A stretch of DNA of 64,000 nt from the NCBI GenBank assembly GCA_037178625.1, contig CM074142.1, positions 1,054,001 through 1,118,000 on the forward strand, written 5' to 3'. Positions 41,111 through 52,665 of this stretch are shown one piece after another. Position 1 is the stretch's first letter. Every line of letters begins with the position of its first letter. A program made the position numbers and the translations under genes. The DNA is from Skeletonema tropicum (Eukaryota; Bacillariophyta; Thalassiosirophyceae; Thalassiosirales; Thalassiosiraceae). Under the pieces are notes generated by a model. It did no database searches and was not told where the DNA came from. It worked only from the letters and a program-made list of their open reading frames with translations.

Positions 41111-41217
41111 ATCAACGTCGACGTCGCCGCAGCGAACCGCTTCTTTGATTCTGACTTTCGCATCGAGTTCCTTCTGCTCATCTTCCTTACTCCTCTACTA
41201 TTGCAACGATTACTCAT
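41111..41217 (-). pseudogene. Detached 5' end of exon 1 of the split Cys-rich gene
   Basis: On the minus strand an ATG at 41217 opens a frame of 35 codons plus two bases that stops at the retrotransposon. Removing the element and one ATAAC copy makes the frame run uninterrupted into 36377-36329: 156 bp, exactly 52 codons, ending at a GTAAGT donor in phase 0. The join falls in a short hydrophobic stretch (RFAAATSTL before the site), which would act as a signal peptide, perhaps from an internal Met. This explains a 5' end with no other function here. Confidence 0.75.
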
Positions 41218-41894
41218 TATTCCAAATGCACCGAGATGGCAGGCAGTAGGAACCTTCACGCTTTGTCTGTTATATTATCACCTTCACACCTTCATGAATA
41301 TAAACTAAACTTTATTTTTATTTGAATATAAACTAAACTGACACCCACACACGCTCACACGCTCACACACGTCGCGAAGTGTTTTTAGTTTTTACTTTAT
41401 TACAGCCTCTCTAGAGAGACAAGAGATCCCCGAATAGAAGTGGTATTCGGCTCTGTCTCTAGACGAAAGTCATCAGTCATCGGAAGTTTGGGTCATCGGA
41501 AGTCTCGTTCCGGAGAAGTCATTCTCTCATTGATCTGTCACTCGATCAATCACCAAGCGAGAACATCCTCTTGATTGTAAGTACATACTAAAATAGATGT
41601 GAGTCTATCATCTCTCTAGATTCAACATAATTTACTCCTCTAGCTACTTATCGCTGATCACGATTAGATAAGTAGGTAGGTAGGTACTTTTAAATAAGTA
41701 TGTAGGAGTAAGTACAATAGGTACCTATTATTGTACGCCTTCCATATCTGATTGCATTCATCTTGCTCGCTTCTCGCTTCATCATCACTTCTTACTTCTT
41801 ATCAAGGACCAAACTACAATTACATGAAAATGATGATGATGCCCCTACCCTGCAGCCTTTACATTTATCTTTGATCTAAATAAATAAAGTAACA
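41218..41894. other. Divergent intergenic region
   Basis: Upstream of both the split minus-strand gene and the plus-strand LITAF gene. It has a run of CACACGCTCACAC-type repeats near 41345-41370 and GTAGGTAGGTA near 41672-41690. No gene seen. Confidence 0.45.
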
Positions 41895-42458
41895 ATGGGA
41901 CTATTCTCAGGCCTATCGAAAAAAAGCGAAGGTGAATGTTACCTAATTATCTCATTTGAATATCAATTTGTATGATCTTTGCTAACAATAATAACACCAG
42001 AATATCAAAACGTAGGCTTCGCAACAGCAACAACAACATGTGAAGGTGAACCACCATTGGTCACAGCCATCGCCACTCCAGTCACAGCAGCTACCGCAGC
42101 ATCTTCATTGCCGACTGTCGCCGAGGCAATTAATACCTCCAAACTTGCCGCCTCAACGGCCGCTGTCGGTGCCACCAGTGCATTATCCAACGCATCATTA
42201 TCATTTGGCCGCTTTCCCACGTCTATCACAGTCTGTCCACACTGCCATTCATCACAAGCTACTACAAGAATCCGGACCTACCCCACTCTCGTGACGTGGG
42301 CAGTGGTTGTAGGTTTATTTCTTGTATTTTGGCCAGTTTGTTGGATTCCTTTGGTGATTGATTCGTGTAAGACGACTGATCATTATTGTGCACTGTGTAG
42401 TGAGCATTTGGGGAGTGCGAAGCCCTTGAGTGACTTCTGTGTTAAGGAGAGGGGCTGA
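41895..42458 (+). CDS. LITAF-domain membrane protein, two exons
   Basis: Exon 1 is 41895-41931 (MGLFSGLSKKSE plus one base) and exon 2 is 42001-42458; the 69-bp intron has GTGAAT and ACCAG ends. The protein is 164 aa. After an Ala/Thr-rich N-terminus, the last 75 residues form a LITAF domain: VCPHCHSSQATT, a hydrophobic in-plane segment (WAVVVGLFLVFWPVCWIPLV), and YCALCSEHLG completing the zinc site. LITAF proteins sit on the cytosolic face of endosomal and lysosomal membranes. The short first exon supplies the only ATG that fits. Confidence 0.85.
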
Positions 42459-42796
42459 TTGGATCTCTAGAGGTAGATTGAGAGATAAGTAGAGAAAGAG
42501 ATAATATGTGTGGACAGATAACTGTACCATATCTACGTGAAGTAATTGTGTAAAGAATAGAAAGATGATGCGAGTTCATGAGTGTACGGAGAAGTGTCAG
42601 CGCCACTACGCTCACAATAATAGGATAATAGCTCGAATCAACAAATTTCCTTCGTTTATGTTCCCATCTGTTAAATTTAACTGGAGTTTCAAGTCTCACT
42701 AAGATAGACTCATGCTCGATAAATAATATGAATTAGCACACAAATACAACACGCACACCCCATCTTTCTCCTCCATTCCAACCAGTTCTACTCTGC
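42459..42796. other. Convergent 3' region of LITAF gene and CDC45
   Basis: Nothing coding recognised; it must contain both 3' UTRs. Confidence 0.4.
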
Positions 42797-45424
42797 CTAC
42801 ACACTCTCCATCATATAATGCAACTGTTCAATAAACCTTTGAACATCCTTCGCACCAACCTCCACCACGCTCGAATCAAAACTATCAAACCAAAACGTCC
42901 CCCTCATAGTCTTGGCGGCCAATTCAAAGTTTTGACCAAATTTATTTCGAACAACATTGCCGGCCTCTTCAGGGTATTCGTATCCAATGACCATGTATGT
43001 GTTCGAACGGGGCTTTTCGGCCAACAGAACTAGTGGACGGGATTTGGTACCTGTCCACTTGCCATTTTCACGATGGACGTCCATTAGGAAGTGGGCAAGT
43101 TTTGTTAGCACCAGCGGTTTGGCGAAGACATGGTATTGATCTCTAGGGGAGGATTCCTTCTTGCTGGCATCGGGAGTAACAACTCTTGCTCCTGGTCCAT
43201 TGTTGGAACCGCCGCCGCCATTGGAGCTACAGTGGAGGTAGGCGTAGCGGAAGTGATTGAGACGGGTGATGGCATTTCGATCGACGAGGTTGCGAGCTGT
43301 AGACATGATGGTCTTTTGGAGTGCCATGGCAAGTCGAATTCCTGCACCTAATCCTGTCGTGCCGGTCATGTTGCCACCGTTGACGAGGTGGGAAAGGTCA
43401 CCTCCCTCAATTGCCTCCGTCGGAAGATAAGAGTGTTGCACCGGTAGTGGACGAGGATGAGCCGTTGGGATTGAGTGCGTCAAAGGCAACATTGAAGGCT
43501 TGGACGATTTCTCTATCCTCACGCGCCTCGTGGTCGAGCATGTCGTCATCGTCTGTGGATGCTCCTCCTCCCTCTTGTGCTGCGGCGGAGCATTCAAGGA
43601 GAGCTGTGACGGCGTAGGACATATCGCTGGCTGACAAGAGTGATTTGTATCCAGTGACTCTGACGAATCCAGTGTAGGAGACGTTGCCAAGTCCGTACTC
43701 CTGAATCGATTCAAAGGTCATTTTTTAGTAATGAGCAAATGCAGGTCAGCAATGAAGGAAACGAATCAAATCAACAAATCAACTTTTCTCTCTCTCACCT
43801 CTGTACACTCCTCCAACCTCTCCCTCAACCTCCTCCTCATACTAGTCCCAACAAAAGCCCACGGCTGCCGACACTGATCCAACGGAAAGCCCATTTTTGC
43901 CAAAAGCTCCATCAACCTCTGCCGTCCCGTCTGCCTCCAAACTTGAAGCTTCGACGCCACAAAATTCGAATGCAATATCGATTCCCACAACGTCGTATGA
44001 CGCAGCAACATAAACTTATACTCCGGCTGAGACAAAATACGTCCATTCTCCGAAAGACTAATCTGTGTCATTGCTCCACCAGCTCCTGCATCCCCCTCCG
44101 AGGAGGCATCCAATCCCCGCTCCAAATCTTCCGCGTACACTGCCCGTCCGGCACGATCTACCAATTCATTCGGAAAGAGTCTCCCAACGTGACGTTTCAA
44201 ATCTACCGTTAGTGCGGAGTATCCACTCACATCTAATCTTCCATGCAGGTAGGCATCTGTGACGCCTACGCATGCCAACCATAACAGGTCGGGAGTGTCC
44301 CCAAATCGCAATTGAGTACATAATGTGTATGCTGTCCAACTTGACGGGGAGGCGTGATATGATCCAGAGGAATAGTGGAGACGGATCCGATTGCGACGTT
44401 GACGATGTAATTCACGCAAGGAGATTACTACGGGAGGTTGTTGTTGTTCCGTTGTAGAAGACGATGTGTCGGCTTGATCTCGTGCAATATTATTGTCATC
44501 ATCCTCATCATCATCTTGTGTCGTGGCAAGTGTCATATCCGCAGTGGCAGCGGTAGTATCCAATGGATTGTAGTCATCATCTCCACCCTTCTTCAAGTCG
44601 TCACCACCCACATGATCATTATCATCACCACCATCGCCATTTTCACTATTATTTGACCCTGTAGTCTTTTGACGCTTCGCCCTCTTCGCCCTCCCTCCAT
44701 CCTCATCCTGCTCATCCGAATCGACCAATTCCCCCCTATTAGTACCAACCACACCATCCCCATCCAAATCAAATTCCTCCTCTCCCTCACTCCCACCATC
44801 ACCACCCTCATCCTCACTACTCTCATCATCGTCACTACTACTATCCTCCTCACTACTCGTACTACTCTCATCCCCACTCAAATTATCCCCATCACTCGGA
44901 ATCTCCTCCTCTTCGAATGGACGATCATTGAACAATACGACATTTTTACCAGAGTGGATATTGGAGAGGTGATAGGGACGATGATTGTCAAATACGTAGG
45001 CTCGGACTGCTGCTGCTGCTGCTGCTGCTGTAGTGTTGTGGTTATTGTGGTTGTCCACGTCATGGAATAATTTGGCCAAATTGCGATTGGCACCCATGTT
45101 GATTAGTACTACCGCTCTGACGTCACTGGTGGTTGTTTCGTTATTATTAGTATTGTTGTAACCATCATCATCATGTTCATCTATCAAGTTGGCAGTACCA
45201 TCCAAATCATTATTTGTAGTAGTATTACGAGGCAAACAACCAACCGATTTTAAAATCAACTTGAGACGTTCAAATCCCAAGCATGGCCGTATCTGATATG
45301 GAACTCCATCGGCACGTAGCATGTAGCTTAATATGCGGGATGTGGCGAGAGCATCGGTGGAGTCGGGATGGACTAGGAGGAGGGCTCGACCGGTAGTGGT
45401 GGTGGAGGAGAGATGTTGTGTCAT
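42797..45424 (-). CDS. CDC45: CDC45 replication factor
   Basis: Minus-strand exon 1 is 45424-43799; an intron of 98 bp (GTGAGA...TTCAG) leads to 43700. The frame then runs to about 43442, is offset, and continues 43401-42797. The protein, about 829 aa, is CDC45: N-terminal ALLLVHPDSTDALATSRIL and AVVLINMGANRNL, VYVFDNHRP-like AYVFDNHRPYHLSNIH, a long acidic insert, DLLWLACVGVTDAYLHGR, FMLLRHTTLWESILHSNF, LAKMGFPLDQCRQPWAFV, YTGFVRVTGYKSLLSASD, FRYAYLHC, and the C-terminal FWFDSFDSSVVEV. CDC45 is part of the CMG replicative helicase. The offset near 43402-43441 needs either a 40-bp GT-AG intron or a frameshift; a GGAGG direct repeat lies there. Most of the acidic insert is encoded by GAT/GAC-rich sequence. 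Confidence 0.9.
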
Positions 45425-46019
45425 GTGAGGAGGAGGAGGTGTTGCGACAGTCGCGGAGGAGTGAGGCGTAGCCTAGGTGCCATTGATCTCGTTCGAGTAT
45501 CATGATGATCGTGGGTTATAATATTGATGCTGATGGTGGTGCTTGGTTTGAGTGGACTGGATGTTATTGTAGAGCAGTTGATAGGCTCTAGCTATGGTAG
45601 CAGAGCACAAGATGTGTACGATGGTATGGTTCATGTCATCGTGAATTTTTTAGCTGTCATTTTTTTTTTGGAATTCCCCGCGCCATCCAAATCAAAGACC
45701 AAAAAAAGGAAGCAGCGTGTTGTGCGCAACGGAATACGGGCGAGCGGGCATGCTCCCAATTAAGGCAGTTTCGTAATCCCCAAAGTGGTTATTGAATAGC
45801 AATAAGTGAGCACCAGTACTGTCACTGGTACCCAAATCCTTGTCTTGGGGCAAGATAGGGGACGCATAGGTTGTTGCGCCCTACTAATGTAGCGGAGATC
45901 AAACGCGTTTCAACTTGTCTTCGGTGATGAGATAGATGGCGAGAGCGAGAGGTGGATGGTATAAGTATGTACTGATGAAAAGGAATCTGCGGAGATGCCG
46001 CCGTAAGTAGGGGGGCATA
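45425..46019. other. Intergenic, nothing recognised
   Basis: Promoter side of CDC45. A frame at 45524-45763 is hydrophobic then basic but has no recognisable domain. Confidence 0.4.
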
Positions 46020-46449
46020 TTATGAACAACGCTCTTCATTTGTCAAGGGAGCAGGTTCGCGACAGAATGGGCACGTATTTTCCAACCTCAATTCCGCCTC
46101 TCGTATTTTGTTCGCATGGACACAACCGTTACAAATGAATTTGCTACAACATGTGACCAAGGTGCGTTTCGATGCATCAAGCTGCATAGGGATCATGTGC
46201 AGATCGGGCAGTCCCCGAAATAGCTACTCGCTGGTTGTTTGAATAATAATTCCTCACATAATTCGGCTGCTCTTTTTTTGCACGCCTCTTTGTGATTCGA
46301 TGTATGATCTCTTGACAGTCATCGCTACAGTAGCGAACTAGATCGCAAGCGCTACAATCCTTCAGTTTGATGTCATCAACTTCTGCGATGCCGCATGAGG
46401 CACAAAATATCAATGCTGTCCACCCTTTCCACACACTATCGTCTCCCAT
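46020..46449 (-). pseudogene. Decayed MYND/RING-type zinc-finger gene
   Basis: From an ATG at 46449 (MGDDSVWKGW) a MYND finger is readable: CASCGIAEVDDIKLKDCSAC, LVRYCSDDCQ. The frame drifts and stops at 46177. In another frame just downstream (46020-46168), a RING-like tail follows: CCSKFICNGCVHANKI and NTCPFCREP. Both halves belong to one large diatom family in which MYND is followed by a CPIC...CCSK...CPFCRE finger. Here the stretch joining them is missing and the frames disagree, so this is a decayed, internally deleted copy. Confidence 0.65.
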
Positions 46450-46647
46450 ATTATTATCCAGTGATCTCCCCAGTAAGTACCTCTCTCTGGATAATGGATT
46501 CTTTTCCGCTCGCACGAATGTATTTTTCGAGTCCTTCTCCCACACACAAACATAGCCCTTCTTCGATCGGAAGAAAATGTTTGGCGCCTAAATAGTTAGC
46601 GATTAAACGATCGCTGACATGAGGGCTTCAACCCTCATTCAACGCCA

Positions 46648-47685
46648 GGAAGACCCCCTATGAGATGAGGCCTTTAGTGTAAAAACAATGTGACTTGCTA
46701 ATGTGACTTGTGTCACTATACGTGCGATTTACGAAAGGCCTCGTTTGGCGATCCAACGCAAGAAAAGCGGTAGTCCCTCACTGTCCCTCACTGTCCCTGA
46801 CTATCCCTGAGTGTCCCTGACTATCCCTGAGTGTCCCTGAGTGTCCCTGAGTGTCCTCGCCAATTTTACCATCACTACACGCACCTACGCTACCATAATA
46901 AATAAATAATACAAAATTAATCAATTAGATATCTACACGAGTATAATCATGCTCCACATCATAGAAGTACCTATCTATCACAAACTTCTATGCACTACAG
47001 ATCCTACACAAACACACCATGTATAGATTTAGACGCCTCCAGCATCGCACAAGACAGCGCACCAGTCAATCAGACGACGATGGGAGCGAGAGTGAAGAAT
47101 GCATTGATATCTCATCTTCCTCATCAAACTCAAACGATCACCTTTTCTCCAACTCTTCCGCTGCTTCAAACTCTTCCGCCTCATCATCAAGTGACAGCGA
47201 ATCAGACGAAGTAGATTGTCTATTGTACCAGGAGCCTTGAAAATAATGCGCTCTCTGGAGAATGACGACAGCGACAGCAATCTAACTGCTAGCTCTAATG
47301 ACTCTGATTCTGATATTGTCGAGATTGTGTTCAAGGAATGCTTGCCAGTCTGATTCGAGCATGGTTATGATGGTGTGTGTAGTGATGGTAAAATTGGCGA
47401 GGACACTCAGGGACAGTAGGGATACTCAGGGACACTCAGAGACAGTCAGGGATAGTCAGGGATAGTCAGGGACAGTGAGGGATAGTCAGGGACAGTGAGG
47501 GACAGTGAGGGACACTCGCGGTGAGTGTCCCTGAGTGTCCCTAGATGTGACAGCGTTGAATACCGCTTATCTTACGTTGGATCGCCAAACGAGGCCTTTC
47601 GTAAATCGCACGTATAGTGACACAAGTCACATTAGCAAGTCACATTGTCTTTACACTAAAGGCCTCATCTCATAGGGGGTCTTCC
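46648..47685. mobile_element. TIR element, 1038 bp, with 111-bp inverted repeats and TGTCCCTGA arrays
   Basis: The inverted repeats 46648-46758 and 47575-47685 match almost perfectly (start GGAAGACCCCCTATGAGATG). Inside each end lies an array of TGTCCCTGA / TATCCCTGA words (46770-46855, and inverted at 47395-47545). The centre carries a short acidic Ser-rich frame (47019-47240: MYRFRRLQHRTRQ, SDDDGSESEECIDISS) and a second one starting at 47246 (MRSLENDDSDSN); neither is a transposase. No target duplication is clear. The layout parallels the element at 744-2123. Confidence 0.75.
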
Positions 47686-47756
47686 AGGGCGGGCACATAC
47701 GTACTGTAGTGAGTTTTTAGGGGTTATTTTGGCCAGTGATGTGTCCATCACCAAAA

Positions 47757-48646
47757 TACTAGTGTTCACCGTGTAGTAAAAACAGAAGCAGTTACACCCA
47801 AGGGTAAATAAGCAGGGTTGGCGTCGTTTTGTTAAATTTCAAAATCAATTTACCATCTCGTCAGCTCATCGGTACTCAAATTTAGCGATCCTTTACAAGT
47901 TCCGATGTCAAAACATACTGTCTTTCTTTGTCTTGTCGTTACGACCTCTTTGGCCCTATGATTGAGTCTCGTCTCCCTTATATTGAGTCTCGGACATCAC
48001 TCAATGAGTCTCGGTTTCTCCCAATCTCCCGTCATTGAAACTCGAACTGATCATTCACCGCTCAAGGCAACGGCAACCATGGTCGACGTTGCCGCCGCTG
48101 AAATAGACCAAGTTAATAGCCATATTATCAGCCGATCGGTGGCTGATCGTTTCTATTGATTATTATGTTGATGTTATCGTACGTGGATCCACCAGAAACG
48201 CTCCTTGGGATGTTCAATGAGCCCTATTCAGTGACCGGCGCTCGCCGGACGTCACCGCCTAATATTGCCTCCATGCTGCCTTCCCTCGGCGGATTCGGCC
48301 TGCCTTCCCTCGGCGGATTCGGCAGCGGCAAGAGCTTCAACACCAACATAGTAATCCATAGTAACGATCAGCCACCAATCATCCCATATTACGGCTATTA
48401 ACTTGGTCTAATTCAGCGGCGGCAACGTCGACCATGGTTGCCTTGCCTGATCACGGCCGGCGTGGTGCGTTGCTGATCATCCTCGGACCGGCACTTACTT
48501 TCTCAAATGAACTTGCTGACGAGACGGTAACGGTATACTCAGCTTTTTTACTAGGTGAAATTTTGGCGGGAACCGCCGTCGCCAACCTTGCTTATTTACC
48601 CTTGGTTACACCAAGGGAACACACATAGCTGATGGACACTAGTACT
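47757..48646. mobile_element. Foldback element, copy 2 (related to 26725-27805)
   Basis: The outer inverted arms share CCCAAGGGTAAATAAGCA and GGTTGGCG (47798-47832 versus 48580-48620). The inner arms share CAAGGCAACGGCAACCATGG / GTCGACGTTGCCGCCGCTGA (48063-48130) with the complement at 48392-48455. The loop contains GAAACG-CTCCTTGGGATGTTC and CCGGCG(C/A)(T/G)CGCCG words also found in the loop of copy 1. The outer ends are approximate. A short frame in the loop (PSLGGFGLPSLGGFG) comes from a 24-bp tandem repeat. Confidence 0.65.
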
Positions 48647-50943
48647 CCATCACAAAACCACGATGCCGCTATCAGAAGTACAACGCCATTAACACCAGCA
48701 ACCGTACACCTACTGACCCCCCAATATTGTCCCTAGACCCATTTTTATCGCAGAATCGAATGGTGCAGTCAGAAGGTCTCGATGTTTAGCGTGTGGCGAC
48801 GTATTTGGTCATTAAATGGAAATTCGTCATAATCCGAGCATGCGTCAGAGGGTCGATGAGGGTCAATCAATCCATGTTATGATGGATGGCATGGAGTACC
48901 ACCCCTCCATATCCTTCATATGAATATCCTAAATGAATGCCGCCGGTAATTTGTGCGAGGTCATCGTTGTCACTCCCTTTATTGAGGTTATGAACAAATT
49001 ACGGCAGCCATCAAGATGCTGCTTGCGACTTAAATGTCTTCTATTATTATGATATCAAGGCGTACATGACAATATCTTAGTATGAAATCCTAGAACATAT
49101 AGTTTATCTGCATGGGAGACTGTGGATGTGCTCATTTGAGGTGGTACATGCTAACAAAGGATCTCTGAAGATTTGAATTGCAGAGTACAGCTAAATAGGT
49201 CAACAGCATATTCATACTCTTTACAAAGTATTTTGGGCAACAGCACATTTCTGAGTCATCATTTATAATTGGGCAGTGTAGATGATCATTTATTGCCATG
49301 AATATTGCCACTATAACGAAAGAGTCGACTGATTGTGCGTGTTATTTGAATTTATTCGAACTTGATAGCATCATGTATTTGAACAATAATGATTTGTTAT
49401 TGGTAGTGTCCAGATGAAGGTCACCAAATTATTGTTCCCCCTCGCTCTTGTAGTATAATAACAAAGATTGCTGCCTCGTACAACGTCTCTCCCCATTTTG
49501 TCGCGTCAATAACCACCCAACAGATGTTGTGAATAGCATTTTCATATCTTTCAAAACAGGTAGATACTCAAAGATTATTTTGTTGACATAGCTCATGGAT
49601 AGTCCAACCTGGCGGAAAATCCAAGCTGGTTATATATTGTGTTGATCATTGAGGGTGGCAGTAAGTATCGTAAAAGAATGGGCTGCGTGTCGAATACAAC
49701 CCTGGTGGCATTTTTTTCGTGCTGTTTCCTTCGTCGATTTTGGGGGCGAAAAAGAAGGAGGAAAGTTCGCGTGCTCTGGATGGCTCTGGGTAGCAGCTGC
49801 ATCACAGCTGTAGGATGCAGACTACTACTGCTATTCTTCTTCGATAAATATTTCTCATCATATAATTAAAGTCTAGCCACCCTGCTACGAGATTGGCTTC
49901 AAGCCAAGGGTTGAGAATCCTTGGCATCTTGAATGCATCCAAGCAGGAGCTAAACTAATGACATGGATAGTACGGTTGTAACTCTCTTTCATGTGTGTCA
50001 ACTCTGTTTGTTATAAGTTACAATCCTCTCTAATCTTCTACTGTGCAGCAGAACTGAATTGTTGTTGAATCTCAAATCTTATATGTCATATTTGCCGCAT
50101 AGAGTTGAATACCATCAGTCATGCTTTTTCTAGCCCTCATATTACGTATTCGTTTGTTTCAAATTGTGCAACCTTCTCCACTGTCACACGACTCAAATTG
50201 GCACAAGCAGAGTAATTTGCATGTGTCATAGTCGATGCAGGTCATGCTAGATAGTAATTGTGCGTGCGGGTGCGGATGCATATGTTGTACAGAGGTATGC
50301 GTATGCCCACTTTATGCTACAAAGCGACTGGCTAACGCGAATGATGCAGCAACCAACACCAGAAAAAATGTATCTTTGACCAAGCCGATAGTTATGAAAC
50401 ATTGGATGAGTATTTCCACTATAAGAAGGGTCAAGAGCTTCACCTGACGCATCTGTCTTGGTTGATGTCGAGCGACGCCCAAAGCGCCAACAATCATCAC
50501 GTGTTGAGTATTTTGTGAGCTCGACGACGACGCAACACATTTATCTGATTGTCAGCAACATCAGAGATATTCTTTACCTCGTTCATTTTGTGTTGGTTAA
50601 ACGGAATCGTCCGACGATGGAGGATAGAGGGAGCCGTCGACGCGTAGACTGTGTCACAACATCAACGTGATGTTTGCGCATAATTTGCATAAATACGATG
50701 GCGATTTGAGAGTTCTGCCTCAATAGTTAAATCTAAAGGACCGTTCGGATGCGGTCGATGATCAAGTCGCTATTCGTGGGGACTTGGTAGTTGTGTATGC
50801 CGCATGTTGGCGCCGGCAATCTCTGAATGACGGACATCATGGTTTGATGGGGGGTAGGTTCGCAACCTGGTCACGAATCGACAGCTCTACGTGATTTATC
50901 TCTATACGCGGTAGACGAGTAACGTTGAACCTCGTGACTTGAA

Positions 50944-51005
50944 GTGACCGTATTTGCACCCCCTCCGTGACCGTATTTGCACCACCACCGTGACCGTATT
51001 TGTAA
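50944..51005. repeat. GTGACCGTATTTG tandem repeat
   Basis: Three copies of GTGACCGTATTTGCACC / GTGACCGTATTTGTAAG at about 22-bp spacing. Confidence 0.8.
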
Positions 51006-51221
51006 GAAACAGCACAAAAATCGTTGCCACCCTGGTCGTGAAGTGATTGCCTCTCTCGGCGGGAAGTTTTACAGGCGGGCAAGTTGTCTCATTGGGGGCA
51101 CGCCCCATGCCCTCCAGCCGTATTTACCTACGCACGCGCAAAAGATCTGGGATGTCACGTTCATAATGGATTTCAAAATATGTGATCGAAAGGATCTTTT
51201 AGTACTATTCCTACGTTCACC

Positions 51222-51310
51222 TGAGTTGCATCACGTGATCGAAACGTGACCTGAGTTGCAGCCCCAACGTGACCTGAGTTGCAGCCCCAACGTGACCTGA
51301 GTTGCAGCCC
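51222..51310. repeat. GTGACCTGAGTTGCAGCCCC tandem repeat
   Basis: Four copies of CCTGAGTTGCA; the last three form a 23-bp tandem (ACGTGACCTGAGTTGCAGCC). They share the word GTGACC with the array 220 bp upstream. Confidence 0.85.
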
Positions 51311-51552
51311 ACAGCCTGAAAACGTTGCCACAAGGCACTCATCACCTCAACGACGATGATATCAAAAAGCAGAAAGCGTAGGAAAATCCCCCCACCGATG
51401 CTACGTCGCAAAGTATCACCTGTGCCATCTATTATGTTCTTCCAGGAGGATTGTTAAAGAAAGTGGCTAACTTTTTAAAGGCGCCATCGAGAATTCTTTT
51501 TGCAATCGTCATCACTCCGACCATCAATACCAGTAGTCCATACGACATCATT

Positions 51553-52665
51553 ATGTCTCGATGCCGGCCTAGAGTTGGCCACCCATCGGTTGCAGGCGAT
51601 GACTGGCAAACTCTTGATTTTGGAGATATAGAAGAGGAGCTTGCGGCAAAACTCACTGATGATGACATCAGTAAGGTGCTGTTACATATCGACGCTGCGA
51701 ATAAAGTGAAGAGATTGCGTCTAACTAATATGGTCAACATCACCGGCGCTGGATCGTCACCACTCATAGGGTGCACTTCAATTGAGCAAATCGATCTGAG
51801 TCTCGTTGGAGCGCACAGGTTACCCCAACTTGATCTTTCATGCAAGTTGGTGTGTCCTATTCTTCACAGTATTGTCAGCCAAGAGAATAGTGCACTAAAG
51901 CATATAATGTTCCCTCACAGCTGGCGTCGCAAAGATGCAAGGGTCTTTCAATACTATAATGGTAGTAAAGAATATGCGAGGAACTTTCGGTTTCATGAGT
52001 TTCTTGAGAAATATGATAAAATGTTAGAGAATAGCACAGTGGCTTGCTGCGGCACTAGCCTTGGTAATGGATTGATTTCTTTTGAAGACGATCGTTTTGG
52101 ATTTCAAGATCGGACATGCACTGAGTGCGCAAAGTATCACTGCTTCGAATGCACTGATGAAGATGGTAATAATGTACTGCGTTTCTGCCATACATGTGAG
52201 AGAAATTATTGCACAGCATGTGCGGATTGCGCACCTCACATTGCTTGTGCAAATTCCACTTGCACTGATATATCTTGCAAAGAGTGTCGCACGGAATGCA
52301 ATGAGTGCAAAGAGAGCTGGTGCTACAATTGCGTGGATTGCGGAATGTGTAGTAAATTCTATAGAGCATGCTGTATTGAATGCTCTGATAAGGAGGGGGT
52401 AAATGGAGTATATTGGTGCCAAGTTTGCGTAGATAATTTATGCAATGATTGCCGGGTGAAGGGCTGCCAGAGCGGAGAGAATAATTGCGAGGAATGTGTG
52501 GAAATCATTTCACGCATACTTTTGGAGGAGAATAAAAGGATGCAGGCTCAAATCAGCAGCTTGAAGGATGAAAACCAAAAGATAAAGGCTCAAAACAAAG
52601 AACTGGGAGACGAAAACGAAGAACTTAGGCAGAAAATTACTACGATTAGAATGATTGTGAGCTGA
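51553..52665 (+). CDS. LRR-like/Cys-rich zinc-binding/coiled-coil protein
   Basis: The first ATG of the frame is 51553, giving 370 aa in one exon. Residues 1-130 look like a short leucine-rich segment (VLLHIDAANKVKRLRLTNM, SIEQIDLSLVGAHRLPQLDL). Residues about 190-330 are Cys-rich with CxxC pairs at even spacing (CTECAKYHCFECTDEDG, CHTCERNYCTACADC, CKECRTECNECKESWCYNC, CQVCVDNLCNDC), suggesting several bound zinc ions, B-box- or RING-like. The last 50 residues form a coiled coil (LLEENKRMQAQISSLKDENQ). Combined LRR plus Cys-rich plus coiled-coil proteins form an expanded family in centric diatoms; an interaction or ubiquitin-related role is only a guess. Confidence 0.65.
   Translation: MSRCRPRVGHPSVAGDDWQTLDFGDIEEELAAKLTDDDISKVLLHIDAANKVKRLRLTNMVNITGAGSSPLIGCTSIEQIDLSLVGAHRLPQLDLSCKLVCPILHSIVSQENSALKHIMFPHSWRRKDARVFQYYNGSKEYARNFRFHEFLEKYDKMLENSTVACCGTSLGNGLISFEDDRFGFQDRTCTECAKYHCFECTDEDGNNVLRFCHTCERNYCTACADCAPHIACANSTCTDISCKECRTECNECKESWCYNCVDCGMCSKFYRACCIECSDKEGVNGVYWCQVCVDNLCNDCRVKGCQSGENNCEECVEIISRILLEENKRMQAQISSLKDENQKIKAQNKELGDENEELRQKITTIRMIVS

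Larger units (their letters stand above)
48647..51552. other. Long gene-poor stretch
   Basis: About 2.9 kb in which no frame on either strand looks like a protein. It contains two short tandem arrays (50944-51005 and 51222-51310). Possibly old, decayed repeat DNA. Confidence 0.5.

Noticed and set aside
49593..50670. Several 60-97 codon frames on both strands
   Set aside because: They overlap one another, have no recognisable motifs and no splice-consistent neighbours.
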